From Struthio camelus (taxonomy: Eukaryota; Chordata; Aves; Struthioniformes; Struthionidae), in contig NC_090942.1 in assembly GCF_040807025.1 (NCBI RefSeq), forward strand, positions 180,061,247 to 180,125,246: a stretch of 64,000 nt of DNA. Direction: 5' to 3'. The notes beneath the pieces were generated by a model, which saw nothing but the letters and a program-made list of their open reading frames with translations, did not search any database and had not been told where the DNA came from. Below, one piece after another: positions 1 through 12,517 of the stretch. The translations under genes and the position numbers were made by a program. Numbering within the stretch: the stretch's first letter is position 1; each line of letters opens with the position of its first letter.

Positions 1-3000
1 AAGACCAAGTGAACTAGTGTAAACTTATGACTGGGATGAAGGGTTCATTCTGTTGATCACCTGAAACAAACTGGTCATGCTTAGGGTAGAATGCAGGTAG
101 GGTAAGGTAACATAGAACCATTTGCCTCTGTGGCTTGTATGCAGCAATCCATGTTGATGTGCTTCTGAGAACTTGCTCCATGTTTTTGGTTGGCTACGGA
201 ACAAAGGGAGTTACTGGGTTGGAAGGATGCTGGCATTGAAACGCCGCTTGCTGTCAGACCCATGAAAAGTTTGTGTCACTGCAGAAATCTCTCAGTAGCA
301 GTGAGCGTTTGACAGGATGACATTTATTACAAGCAATATTCCTGGCTCATCTATTTTGATTCTTTATAGATTTTTAAGACAATGAGGAAAGTGGAGAACT
401 GTGTCTGTATACTGTCCCAGGCATGCTCAGAAAGTCCTCTGTATGTCTTTCTTTGACACCTCTGCCCCTATTTAGCCTCTCTCCTCCATTCTGTTTGGTC
501 CTATATTACAGGATTCACCTACCATATAGGAGAAAGTGGGACAGTATTACAATCCCGTCCCACTCAATGGGAAAGGCATCTTAGGCTGCTTGTGTCAGAG
601 TGTCCTTTTAGCAAGAAACTTTAAGCATGAAATTCACCATCTGAGGTGCAGGCAGCAACTGTAACATTTACTGGCTGAACATGTATGATGTCATCTGCAT
701 GACCTATCTGCTTTTGTTTTGGCTGCAAATGGGAAAATATGGTGTCCAGGTGTGTTAATTTTCACAAGCTGGTATTTCTGTGACACAAGAAGCTGTGACT
801 CCCCTTTCAGAATACTGCTTTTTGTCCCTGAATACTGCCCCACTATTTTTGATAGTGCATTAAGGTAAAAGAGGTCTTGCTAGCAAAGAAGAGAAAATAG
901 CCCTCCAAGGTCTTTTTGCAAAACAGAGTAAGGATAGGTTTGAGGAAGGAGCAAGACTGAGCAGAAATATGGAGGGAAAGAGTGGGAGAACAAGTAAGTC
1001 TTAGTGGGATGCCGTGAAGCACTTTTCCTTCATGTTGCTCTGTTGTCATCCTGATGAAGTTGAGTCACCTGCATCACTCCAGCTGAAGGCTGTCTATCCA
1101 TATCTTTCATTGCGTATACAGAGGAATAGGATGCATGCCTTTAGGCAGATATCTCATGATTAAATGCAGTTTAGAAGAAGCACTAGCTTAAATTTAGATC
1201 TCTATTTTTAGGCATCTGAATCACATCCCATCAGCAAGAATTGTGATGGTGCGGTGAGTGGTCATTGTGAGCCAAAGAAACACACTGCAGTCCCTCTCTC
1301 AAATTTCCTACAATGAAGATGAAGAGCTATGAAAATACCTTATAGGACTGTTCTGCTGTTAAGCCTTCAAGGAAAAGAATCACAGAAAAAAAAAATGAGG
1401 AAAGTCGTCATCTGAATTTAATGATTAGCAACTGACAAAGGAATTGCAAAGCCTCTGAGTCCTACCTAGATATTGCATGTAAGAAATGTTAGAAGGCAAT
1501 GTCAATTAATGCATTATAGATGCAGTACATCATCACACCTCTTATGATCACATTTTCATTTGCTGCATTTGGCTAGAGTCTGGAACACTGACATTTAAAA
1601 CTAACCTACTGGGAGAGGTTCTTCCAAGACTAAAATTAAAATCATGTGCTTACCTTTCAGGAGGGCGATTGCGAAGCAAGATATTTTCTAGCATCTAAAT
1701 ACACGATTAAACAAAGGCTCCTTAATTATACTAGACTCATTAACTCATACCAATATAATAAATGTTCATTTTTTAATTATTCATGTGATTGAATTCATGC
1801 TGCTGAATATTGTGCATCAAATGATTTCTCTTGAAACCAAAACCATTATGTGCATATTGCTATTACAAATGTTTATAACTATTTCATAGTGATTGGTTAT
1901 AATTAAATGGATTACAGGGCTGATTTTTGAGAAGGATCACTTCAAATTATATTATTATGAAGCCCAATGCTTTGGAATTACAGTTCTTCATATCTCATAA
2001 AATCTATTTTTCTGTATTAAAAATATGCCTTATACCTGTGTATCAGAATTCTAGATGAAAATACATACATATATATAGGCAAGAATACCTGTAGGTATTT
2101 GTTTGCTAAATTTTCCAAAGAAGAAAAAAATTTGCAGGCCAAAAATGCCCTGCAAAAAGGAACTGTAGGATTTATTACAGACAGAGCATTCTCATAAAAG
2201 AAAAATACAAAACTAAACTAAAATCCAGCTTCTGATCAGCACAAGCCTTGACCTAAATATACATATATATTTCTCTATTGCAGTCCCAGATAATTCAGTG
2301 TAGGTAAGTTTCTCCTATTTTATTTTTCACTATACCCAAGCTTGTTTGCAACTTCAGTAGGGGGATATATTCTCTGTAACATATTAGCAAAGTGTTTAAT
2401 TCCTGCCAAGCTGTTGTGGTTCTGCCATTCTCATTCCTCAGCATCAGCAGAAGTTTTCATTTGTTAGTTTTCTTGTGTGGCAAAAGCTATGGGATTTAGT
2501 TTATAAGTATGATGTTCAAATTTGTTCTTTAGTTATAATTGCCATATGATTGGGTATGCGGTCTATGCCTGTGTGCACATCCAGGGCACTTAAGTCATTA
2601 ATTCTGTGGGTGGTTCAGGGGGTCCCCAGGTAGTTACCTGCATAGATGAGATAGTGGACCAGCATGAGACAATTGATTCAACTCTTGGTCACCTTTCCTG
2701 TAAACCAGTTGGCTAACTGGCGCAGGAGCTTTCCAGGTGAGACTTAAAACTATTGTGAATATTTTCCCAGGCAATGGCTAGACCAGACTGTATATTCAGT
2801 GTGCTGATTAACATCCTGCATGGAGAATCTGGCCATTTCATAGATGCTCAGGTGGTTCCTGTGCAGAAATGAACAGAATATGCATAGATAAGAAACTTTT
2901 AACAGCCAGTAGGAAGTGCTTGTACAGATGCAGAAATGGTTGCATAGGACAATCTTTTGCAAATTCTTAAGGTAACCAGGAGATGTTTTGTATGTGATTT

Positions 3001-4924
3001 AAGATAAATCAATAGTAATGAATCAGGCTTGTGTTGGAGCGGTCGCATATGTCATGGAGCAGCAAGAGCACGGCTGTTTCCCAAGAGAAGATGAGCTGTG
3101 TAAGGGTGACCCCAGCATAAGCCACTGGTAATACCGAGAAACCAGAGTCCTGCAGCACCTGAGCTGGGCGAGCAGAGAAGGGATGGTGACAGCAACAGAT
3201 CCCATCAACACTTCAAGGATCATCAGACAAACAAGGTAACAAGTTAGAGCCAAGATCAGTCCAGGAAATCCAAATGACAGTTCAGGAACAGGAGTGGAGT
3301 CAGGTACACCTGCAGCGTAGCTCATGCCAGGACTGAAGTCCCAGATCTGAGCTTAAATGAGCACAGGGACCACCGGCCAGAAGGTCCTTGTGTCAAGGTC
3401 CCAGCTGAGGCTATCAGGGCAAATTACACATATCAGTGCAAGCTGCACATATCAGTGCGCTCAGGATCCTGATGACAAAGGAACAAAGGTCAGCTGGATT
3501 ATAAGATTTTAGCAGAAACAGCAGTTTGTGGAGCTTGAAAAAAATACTATTACAGGGATCTATCACAATCCGAATCATTGCCCATCCTGTTTGAGATATT
3601 TGATTCCCCATATTAGTGTTACTCTATACAGAGATTCCAATAAGCTAGTCTTTTTTATCCTTTCTTTTTTTCACAAATATTTTATCTTGAATTTCTGTAC
3701 AACACTTGATCACTGATAAGAAAGGAGCAAAATTTAAGTTCATTAGCAGAGATAGCAGTCAGCATGAAGGTAAACCTACCAGAGAAAGCCTCATATGCAA
3801 TTGGTAAGTTGTTATCTACCTATATTGTAGTATAAAGAAGGAAGTTGAGTCTTTTATCTAAGATATGCATAGTTTTTCAGATCTGCCTCGAGACAAATAT
3901 TTTTAAAGTTTATTTATTCTTTCAGTCATATTTATTTCCTTATGTTTATATTTGCTCATTGTTTTTTATACCTGATAGTTAATGTTCAATGAATTTTCAT
4001 TATTTATTTAACATCTTTGCTGAGAAGTAGAGATTCCTCAGTTCTGTTAAATCTTCAGATTTCTTTAATTTTATTTTTCACTAGACAAAATTTTTCCATC
4101 TTAGAATAAACAAATCACTTTTAGTCTAAATTTTGTGAAGTATTAAGTTAACAGACAAAGGACCTCATGAATGTATTACACATCAAAAGAGTTATGTTAT
4201 CTTCTGAAACACTAATTGCTGGTAATATAATTAATGGTATTCATATTTCATATTCTGAAATAAATATATACTTTAATGAGCTTGTGTTTAAATTATATAA
4301 GGTTACTGGTACATTGTGTTAGTAAACCAATTACAAAAGTTTGCAAACAGATCCCATATGAAATTAGATAGCTGAATACTAATCACTCAGTACAACCAAA
4401 TTCCTCGCAAATATATTCACTAAAGCTGAATGCAGGTAGCAGTGATTTGAATGCATATTATCTTCCAAATCTATTAAAGTTTTTACTCTTTTTGAATCTA
4501 GAGAGTAAGAATAGAGGCTGAACTTCTCAAATGAGACATTAAAATTGCAATAACTCTATCTTCATTATGATGCTAGCCTATCACCTTTTCTCCCTTGCCA
4601 GTGTGGTACAGTAGGTCCATAACTGATTTTAAACTTATGTCTCTGTTACTAACAATGTTGTCTCACTCTTCATATGTAAATACTAGCAAATATAAAGCCA
4701 AATTGCATCCTGTTTTGTATATGTTTTTGTCAGTGTGACAATATAGAGCTCTTACTGGCAACAAATCTTTACGAAGATCTGTAGTTTGTTTTCAGGTTAG
4801 AGCTGTACTTCAACAGGCTTTCCTCATTAAGGAAAGGAAACTAGACAAAAGTAATTTAAAGACAACCTATGAGAAAGCAGAGATATCAAAATATCTAATG
4901 TTGCATGAGAGACAGCACTCTACC
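1..4924. other. Intergenic DNA, no gene recognised
   Basis: AT-rich unique sequence. The section 2600-3460 is somewhat more GC-rich and may hold an old unrecognised repeat. A 100-codon minus-strand frame at 3023-3325 includes a hydrophobic stretch (FPGLILALTCYLVCLMILEV) but matches nothing I know. A short direct repeat (ACATATCAGTGC twice) lies at about 3428-3458. Nothing else was seen. Confidence 0.6.
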
Positions 4925-6000
4925 ATAAAGATGAGGATGCAGGACTGAAAGGAATCTCTTTAGTCCTTAGTCCCTGCTCCTATGAATATGGAAAGCCATC
5001 TAATCCGTAGCAACCTCTCTTTAAACAGAAGCAAGCATCAATAAAACATCAAGTCTTTTTGTGTCACTAATTCTCTTATTAAAAGAAACTGGTAATCTAT
5101 TGGTTATATGTTAACTTTATTCATAGCCACTTTATGCCCATTTGTTCTTGCACCAACTTTTATCTCTTACCTTTAATAGCTCTTTTTGATTCTCTACTTT
5201 TTTATTAGTGTCTTTTCAAGCTTCATTTTATCTGGCTTAACAGCACTAGATTTTTTAGCTGTTATTCTTAAAATAAGCTTTACGGTCTTCCTATCCCCCA
5301 AATTACCTTTCTCTGAGTCTCTTACAAGTTTATTTATCTTTTTATTACACAGATTAAGAGAGTTGTCAGTAGTATTCCAGCTGAGGACTCAAAACTTTGT
5401 ATAATAATATCTTTCTATCACTACTTGGAGTCCTTTGCATGGTATTCTTTTTAAGATTTCCCTTGACTTTTTCCTTTTCTGTATTAATTTGGCAGTGCAC
5501 AGTCATGGACACTGAAGTCATTTCCTGCGGATAAGCTTGTAGTTAATCTAGTAGAAACTCACACTATAAATCCCTAGGCATATAACCCTACTACATTTTA
5601 TCCATTAGTTTTATTTTATCCTGGAAGATCATCGCATTATTCCCTTATGATATTCAGGTCTGCCTGTGTATTAATGATGTCACCCAATTTTGTGTCATGA
5701 TAAAATTTACTTAGAATGTTCCTATTTTTATTTTAGAATCAGTAATCAAAACATTAGCTAAGCTTGTTCTCAAGTCTGAATCCTAAGAAAGTCCAACAGT
5801 AGCCTCCTTCGGACTCCATTTCCTCCTTGAAATGCATTGTCTCTTTTTAGCAGGTTCTGTATCTGCCTTTTAATTTGCAATTAGCTTTAGCTCAACGAAA
5901 ATTTTTTCAAGTTTCACTAGAAGTTCAGGTAGAACAGATGTCCTAAAAATATATGTTTATATTTTCAAATTAGCTTCATACGATCAGCCTTGTTGAACTG
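4925..6000 (-). mobile_element. Old CR1 LINE fragment (3' half of ORF2), antisense
   Basis: Read on the minus strand this follows the order of CR1 ORF2. The + strand carries recognisable reverse-complement CR1 words in order: the TTAACTTTATTCATAGCCAC/TTTATGCCCATTTGTTCTTG block, TATTCCAGCTGAGGACTC, TTGGCAGTGCACAGTCATGGACA, the TTTGTGTCAT...ATAAAATTTACTTAG block around the YADD region, and GAATCCTAAGAAAGTCC. It is heavily diverged and full of stops, so the copy is ancient. The edges are approximate. Confidence 0.7.
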
Positions 6001-6179
6001 GTAGCAAAACTGCAGCAGATGTGCTGATTTTCCAGATTAAATACACAGGATGTGAGCAGCCTATGTCCAAAAAGAATCTTGAAAGACAGCTGAATCATTT
6101 ATCATTCCTAGAATTTTGCTGGAGTAGATTTAAAATTACTATGCTGAACTGTATATAGAAGACGCTGAGAAATCACTTG

Positions 6180-6413
6180 GAGACCATCAGGAAGACGGAG
6201 CCAGGCTCTTCACAGTGGAGGACGGTGGGAGGATGAGGGACAAGAGGCATCAGTGGCAACAAGAACAATTCATTCTTTTTCACTTTTCTCCAGTCCAGTA
6301 AAGCACTGCAAAGTTTTTCTAAGAAACTTTTTCACCACGGACACAGTCAGGTGTTGGAACAGACTGACCTGAGGAGGTTGTGCACTCTCTATCCTCAGAG
6401 ATTTTCAAGATTT
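6180..6413 (+). mobile_element. CR1 LINE 3' end, first part (interrupted)
   Basis: This is sense CR1 ORF2 C-terminal and 3' UTR sequence: GAAGACGGAGCCAGGCTCTT, then CAGTGG, GGGAGGATGAGGGACAAGAGGCA, AACTTTTTCACC, GGAACAGACTG, and GAGGTTGTGCACTCTC. It stops at TTTTCAAGATTT where a second CR1 has inserted, and resumes at 6545. Confidence 0.85.
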
Positions 6414-6540
6414 CACAGAATCACAGAATCACAGAATGGTTGAGGTTGGAAGGGACCTCTGGAGATCATCTAGTCCAACCCCCTGTCAAGCAGGGTCATC
6501 TAGAGCACATCACCCAGAATCATGCCCAGACAGCTTTTGA
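6414..6540 (-). mobile_element. CR1 LINE 3' tail, inverted and nested in another CR1
   Basis: The + strand reads the reverse complement of a young CR1 3' end. It starts with three TCACAGAA-type units, then the GGTTGAGGTTGGAAGGGACC block, CTAGTCCAACCCCCTG, and ends at CAGACAGCTTTTGA. It is severely 5' truncated (127 bases), as is usual for CR1. ATTT flanks both sides (6410-6413 and 6541-6544), and the host CR1 reads continuously when the insert and one ATTT are ignored, so these four bases are a likely target-site duplication. Confidence 0.88.
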
Positions 6541-6544
6541 ATTT

Positions 6545-6655
6545 GACTTGATAAAACTCTGAATAACATCATAGCTGACCCTGCTTTGAGGAGAAGGTTG
6601 GACTAGAAACCTCCTAAGGTCCCTTCTCACTTGACCTATACTATGATCCTCTGAT
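6545..6655 (+). mobile_element. CR1 LINE 3' end, second part (interrupted)
   Basis: This continues the CR1 begun at 6180: GACTTGATAAAACTCTGAATAAC, then ATAGCTGACCCTGCTTTGAG, GGTTGGACTAGAAACCTCCTAAGG, and a diverged terminal repeat around CTATGATCCTCTGATG. It is clearly more diverged than the copy nested in it. Confidence 0.82.
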
Positions 6656-7209
6656 GCTAACACCTTTAATTTTGGGGGGATTGTATTATCTAAACAATAT
6701 GGTGAAGAATAGAAAGCTGTTTAGGATGGCTGACTATTGGGAAGTACACATAGAAAGACTATGCCTAGTAGTAAGAATTTCTTGAAGCTCTTGAGGTAAG
6801 AGTCTTTTGTGGCAGAGGGTGTAGCAAATAAGATACGTTTATTTTAAACAAGTTATGTTACTTTAAACAAAAGGAGGAAAGTATTTATCTATATGTAGAG
6901 TAATAGAAGATAGTTCGAAAGACAATAAAAAGAATGTTAATGAGATAAACTGTCATATAGGTAATGCAGCTAGTAGACATACTGCATGCACTTCAATCAG
7001 AAAATTAGGTGTGGTCATTAAGAAGAATCTATTGTTGTAAAATCCATTTGCCCTGTCAGTCAACAGGGAGAGCTGAGCACAACCAATATTTATTAAAACA
7101 ACTTTTATTAAGTTGTTAATAGTTAAGCTGTTACTATTAATAGAATCAAGCTGTTATTCACAGCAGATAACTATTTACATAGCGCATTCAATTATTCCCT
7201 CATAAAGTT

Positions 7210-7266
7210 CTCTGTCTCTCTCTCTCTCTGGTGCTCTTCCTCTCTTTTCTCTCTTCTCTCTCTCTC

Positions 7267-7305
<39 letters not shown>
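7210..7305 (+). repeat. Compound (CT)n-rich tract followed by (CA)17
   Basis: An imperfect polypyrimidine CT tract (7210-7271) runs into seventeen perfect CA units (7272-7305). It is a typical compound microsatellite and is likely polymorphic. Confidence 0.95.
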
Positions 7306-7307
<2 letters not shown>

Positions 7308-8067
7308 CCTGTAAGCATGCTCATGCAATTGGAGCAACAGCTGGGAGATTAATTCCAGTGTTTACTCAGGAGAGGAGGGTCATACTCTAGTGGCTCTAGG
7401 CAGGTATTTAGAAAGTCCCTGAAGGTCCCTGGCTTCAGTTATGTATATAAAAATTCTGTAGTTTTGTCTGCATATGGCAGACACCATCCTCTTAGATGTG
7501 GTCTGAGTTATATAGCCCATTGCTGATGCCAGTGTATGCTGGTGGCCTTGTTCAGATGTGACAAATTCTTGGTGTCCTGAGTTTATCAGTTCTTGTAGAT
7601 TCAACAGGCCTGTTAATTTCTGGAGCTTATCAGGTCTTAGGAGACTTTCACACACTACCCCTCAGCACATACTTCTCCCTTCAGTCAGCTGTTTTCTGGT
7701 AACTGTTTCTTGGTCACATCCATAGGTACCTATAAAATTCATTTAAACAAAGTCACATTGAAGGGTTTTATGAACATAGAAGCTTTATATCTGTTAGTTT
7801 GCTAGAGCAAGAAGCCAGGGCAATGTATGAAATAGAACAGAAACACAGCTGCAGGATCTCAAACTGAATGTTATTCTGCATCAGAAAAAATTGTAGAATT
7901 AAGAATAGAAGGAGTTAAGAAAAGACTGAAGTATGGATCCGTGTCTTTCTATGTTAAAAAAGCAATAAAATATAAAGAAATAATAAAGCCTAGTGTACAT
8001 AAAATAAAGTCTAGTGTTATTAGAAAGAGTATCTTTCCTTAATCTATCCTTAATCTATTTTTATATC

Positions 8068-8090
8068 TCTTTCTCTCTCTCTCTCGCTCT
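8068..8090 (+). repeat. (TC)n microsatellite
   Basis: Short imperfect CT repeat with one CG interruption. Confidence 0.85.
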
Positions 8091-11000
8091 AATATTGTTA
8101 AGTCTATTATACAGCATTTCTAAGAAGCCTATAGCTTCCAATCATTAGTTTCAGTATTATGTCTGAGAATACAGAACAATAATCCTTAGACACTTCCTCA
8201 ATTCCTTTTAAAATAATTAGTTACAGAGAGTGAGTTGAAAATTCACAGCCAGAATAATCTTTGTTCTTATAAATGCAGACTCAGGAGCCTCTGCAGGATA
8301 GGTTCTATATAATCCTTTATAATGGATTTGATAAATACAAGGTCTAGCAAAGAATATCTTAAAGGAATAGTTCTGTATAACTGCTAGCCTATGCAGCCTG
8401 CAATGTGTTTAACGAACACAGTACTTTCACTGTTGCCCTGACGTCTGCCCCATTTCCTTTCTTTGTGGAGCAAAGAAGCCATGCGTGATAAAATGTGGAA
8501 TATGGAGCAGCTGGCAAACAAATTCTGTTTTGCAAGCACACTGTTAGCACGCAACGGATAAGCAAGAAGCATGCTTATGCACTGCTATTCAGTCCTAGGG
8601 CCTATGTTGTTCAAAAATAATTTAGGAAAGGTCAAGATATTGAAGTCTGAAAAATGGCTGAGTGGGCCCTCATTTGCTACTCCTCGTCATCTTCCTACCT
8701 GATATTCAAAAATGTTTTATGAATGTTGGCAAAGCCATGTCCCTCACATTTGCTAAAATCCATATAGAAGGTAATGAATGCTCTATAACAAGACTTTTCA
8801 TGGAAATAAAATGAGACGTACAGTGTTTTTGAATTTCATGATTGTAAATCTGTATAAACCTTTCACCTCATATTCACATGAACTCAAAATAAATATGAAC
8901 TCTCTTAAACAAATTCTTTTGCTGAAATCCAAATCCCATCTTCTTTGTAGGAAAATAATATTTCTGTTATTAATAAAAAGTTATCAGTAAGCAAGATGTA
9001 GACCTTTATTCCGTATCTACATTTTAAAGAGTATCAGGTAAACACAATCAGAAAAAAATAATCACTTGTTATTTAGAGTGGGGTTCGACTCATCTTTTTC
9101 TAGACATCTACAGTGCAGAGCATATGATTTTGTTACTTCCTATGCATTTACAGGCAACTTCTAGGATGAATTCTAGATTCTGTCTAAAACAGGTCAGATG
9201 AAATACTTAGAAATTTTTCTCCTTTGAGAAAAAAGATCAAGCCTTCCTACCAAACAAGAAGCTCTATAAACTTCTTGGAGTTTGGGGTTTTGGAGTATTC
9301 CTTTTGTATCTAAATGAGGAGTTCAGTCTGGACAGGTGAAAATACATTTCTCTAAAGTTCCATGAGACAGAGTAAGGTATGAACTCACGGTGTGGCAGTT
9401 ACTATGTGTAAACTACTCATATTCACTCTTTCTGCTATCAGTTGAGCCCTTAGGACAGAGAAACCGTGTCTAGTTTCTACATCTCGGCACAAAAGTCACC
9501 CATGAAATTGTTCCATCTTATCAAGCAAGGGCTAGTTTGGGGCTTATGTAGTCAAGGTAACCATGGATTTTGCGATAAAAAGGTAAGTCATTCCTGAATC
9601 TCCCTCCCACATGTTGAAATAAAAGGGTGAGTTAAATAATAAACAGAAATGTGGTGAGCTCCAACTCCAATTGTACTGTATATATTTATATAATTATACT
9701 ATGTATATCTGTGTTACTTAGAAGTAATTTCAGGGCTAGGCTTGTGGGCTCACATATTTCCAATCTTATTTTTAATATAAAAATATAATGAATTTGTCAC
9801 TTGACTTTTTTGTATGTTTTTGTTGCATGACTAACTGGTCTTGTGAAAGGTCCTTACAATCTAGTATCTCCCCCGAATGAACAGAAAACAGGTAACAGGT
9901 TGGGCTATGTGCCGGATGGGTAAGGGAGACTAGCTCATTTGTGGCCAGGTCAGTAGGTTCTTTAGTAGAGAAGGTAAATAAGGAGATACTTAGGCACAAA
10001 CTGGCCTGAAATTTGATGTATGGGACACTGTGTAGCGGCAGGCTTTGAACATGCAGGTGGACTGGCTAACTGTAGGGGCACAGTACAGAGTTTGTCCCAG
10101 AAAAGACTGAACTTTATGGAGTCAGAAGCTGGGAACCCACTGCTGATCCTTTCCCGTTGAAAAATGCCAGAGTAGCATAAGTGTCCTATAAACATAAGCA
10201 GCCATCTCCAATGGTGCCAGACTGCAAAATGATTGTCGATAGTTGGCAGATTATGCTGTCTATGGCATGTTGGCTGTCAGGAGCCTAGCAGAGATCTCAC
10301 TCCATGCTTGTGCCACCTCTCTGTGCTGGTAGCAGTTCTGCGTTTCACCTACTGATGTAACTACAGAGCTCATAGAAACTCCTACATATCTTCCCAGTGC
10401 TATTCCGTCCCCTGTTTTATTTCAGTTCTGTGACCACCAAGATGCAAGGCTTTGCAAGGAATCATAAAGCAAATATGATTTGAGTTTCTATAGCATAAAC
10501 TTAAATCTGAACGGAACTCCAGTAAAGACTGTGGGATACTAGGAATCCTTTTAAGGCAGAGTAAATACAGCAGGATGGCAACGGCATTATAGATGAATGC
10601 GCGGAGATCCAGCCCTGAAATAGTAGGCAGTTATAGCCAGTGGGACTGATCAGCTCCTTCCTGCCACTACTGGTCTCCTACATGTCCTGTATCCTATATG
10701 GCAGCCTGATGTGGGTATCTGATATCCCAGAGCACTTCAAATACATTATAATCCTATGTCTGGTAACTCAGTCAACCTCTCGTTTGTCACTGAATATAGT
10801 GAGAGTTTGGACACCTAGCTCACATACAGATACCCAACCTGTAGGTGTTTAAAATAAGGTGTTTAACTCTAGGGATAAAGCCCATTCTGAAACACTTACT
10901 GATTTTGAGCTACTGTCAGGATTACACCCTATGTTGTTATAATTCATGAGTAACCACCCACCTGTAGACTGTTAAGGTACATTACTAATAACAGGTTTCA

Positions 11001-11992
11001 ATGTTTTTTTTTTTTTCTTTTAAATTCCATACTCTGCATTTCAATGTTTAACTCATATTCTTCTTTGTCTTTCAGATCTGAAAATTCCATTGTTGTTGCC
11101 TCGCTGATGAGTTAGTAAGTGATATTGTCTTTGAACAAAAGCTGGAAAAGGATTTACATTATTTTCAATTTTACAACATAGAATCAAAGGACTAGTTCTG
11201 CCACAATATATAACAAACTATTTTTTTTTTTCCAGGAAGAGTGTAGATGATGTGTTTCAATATATAATTAATATAAAAATATTTATCTTTGATGGTAATT
11301 TATTTTCTAGGAAAGAAAAAAGATCAGATATACTGATTTTAGATCTTATTCTATTACCATTGAAGTTACAGGGGGATATGAAGATACTATAACAGATTAT
11401 ACAACCCGGAAGGGCCCATAAAATCAAATATTGATATATAGCAACACCAGTAAATTAAAGATGACATGCAATTTTTCCTTTTTCATGGGTCACATTGGCA
11501 TGCCTGTAGCTACAGACAAATGTCAGAAGAAATATAAATCAACTCCCCTATAATGCCTAATATTAAACTATTGCAGTTGAATGGAGTATGGCGATAATTA
11601 TTTTGATTTTGTAAGGCAAAACTGTGAATGCAATTATGAATACAATGTAATTGTAAATACATTTGCAAGATCTATATTGTCCAGTTTTCACTGGTTAAAA
11701 GAAAATTAATTATGGTTTAACAAACTTTAGTTTGTAAAAGTATTTTCAAGACACTTTTATTTGGTTTCTAAAGCTAACGGAACAGAAATGGCTACTGCGA
11801 ATAGGTTCACTCCATAGAAAAATTTACTAAATAATGACGGAGACTATTGGATTTGTACCCCCATCTGTTTTTTGGTTTGGGGGTTAATGTTGCTTTCTAT
11901 GATAATGCCAGCGTTAGACCACGGTATTGAGAACTAATACAACTTGGCAATAGAATAACGACCAACAAGGCCAATAGGGCACTGGAATCAAA

Positions 11993-12517
11993 TGTCAGTC
12001 TTGTCACAGTTTAAGACCAAAGTGACAGTGCGGGGACTAGAAGGACTAGGATAACAGAACACTTTAATCACTGATACGTGGGCAATTTTATGAGCTCCAC
12101 GACCTCCGTGTCCTGCAGGGAGGCGGCACGCTCCAGGTGGATGGTCGGCCGGGTCGGTGCAGCAGTCCCAGAGGGGCCAGGCACCATCGTTCCTGGATGT
12201 CTCTTCGCTGCAGTCCCGTCGGTTCTCCTTTGGGACTCTCTCGTGCATAACTCTCCCATGTGTCTCCCAAGAGTTTATTCTCATGTGCCTCCTCCCCACG
12301 CGGCCACCACTGTGTCCTCCGCAGAGCAGCGAGCTGGAGGTGCCGGGGCTCCCCGCCCGGCTCAGGCGTGGCGGCCATGGGGCGCTCCCAGCCCTGTCGG
12401 GGCGGCTGGAACCGGCTGTGACCGGCCCGCGGCCGTTGGTGGCCGCCCCACACAGGCGCCTGCTGCCCCTGACACCCACCCCTCAGCCAGTGTCCAGGAC
12501 GTGGAGATTTTGCATCA
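11993..12517. mobile_element. GC-rich block, possible solo LTR (orientation probably minus)
   Basis: About 525 bases of strongly GC-rich, CpG-containing DNA stand alone in AT-rich surroundings. The + strand begins TGTCAG and ends GCATCA, so TG...CA ends are possible. The minus strand has AATAAA (near 12267) and ATTAAA (near 12067) followed by T/C-rich DNA, as in the end of an LTR. Overlapping frames of 120-188 codons on both strands match no protein I know and are expected in GC-rich DNA. A CpG island of an unknown promoter is the alternative. The flanks ATCAAAT and ATCAGAT are similar but not identical. Confidence 0.4.

Larger units (their letters stand above)
6656..11992. other. Intergenic DNA, no gene recognised
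   Basis: AT-rich. It holds the compound microsatellite at 7210, a (TC)n tract at 8068 and T-runs at about 11007 and 11220. Small frames (60-91 codons) show no family resemblance and no splice-flanked exon pattern. Confidence 0.6.

Noticed and set aside
3023..3325. 100-codon minus frame with a hydrophobic segment
   Set aside because: No recognisable family, no flanking splice signals examined convincingly, and no support beyond length. Kept only as a remark in the interval entry.
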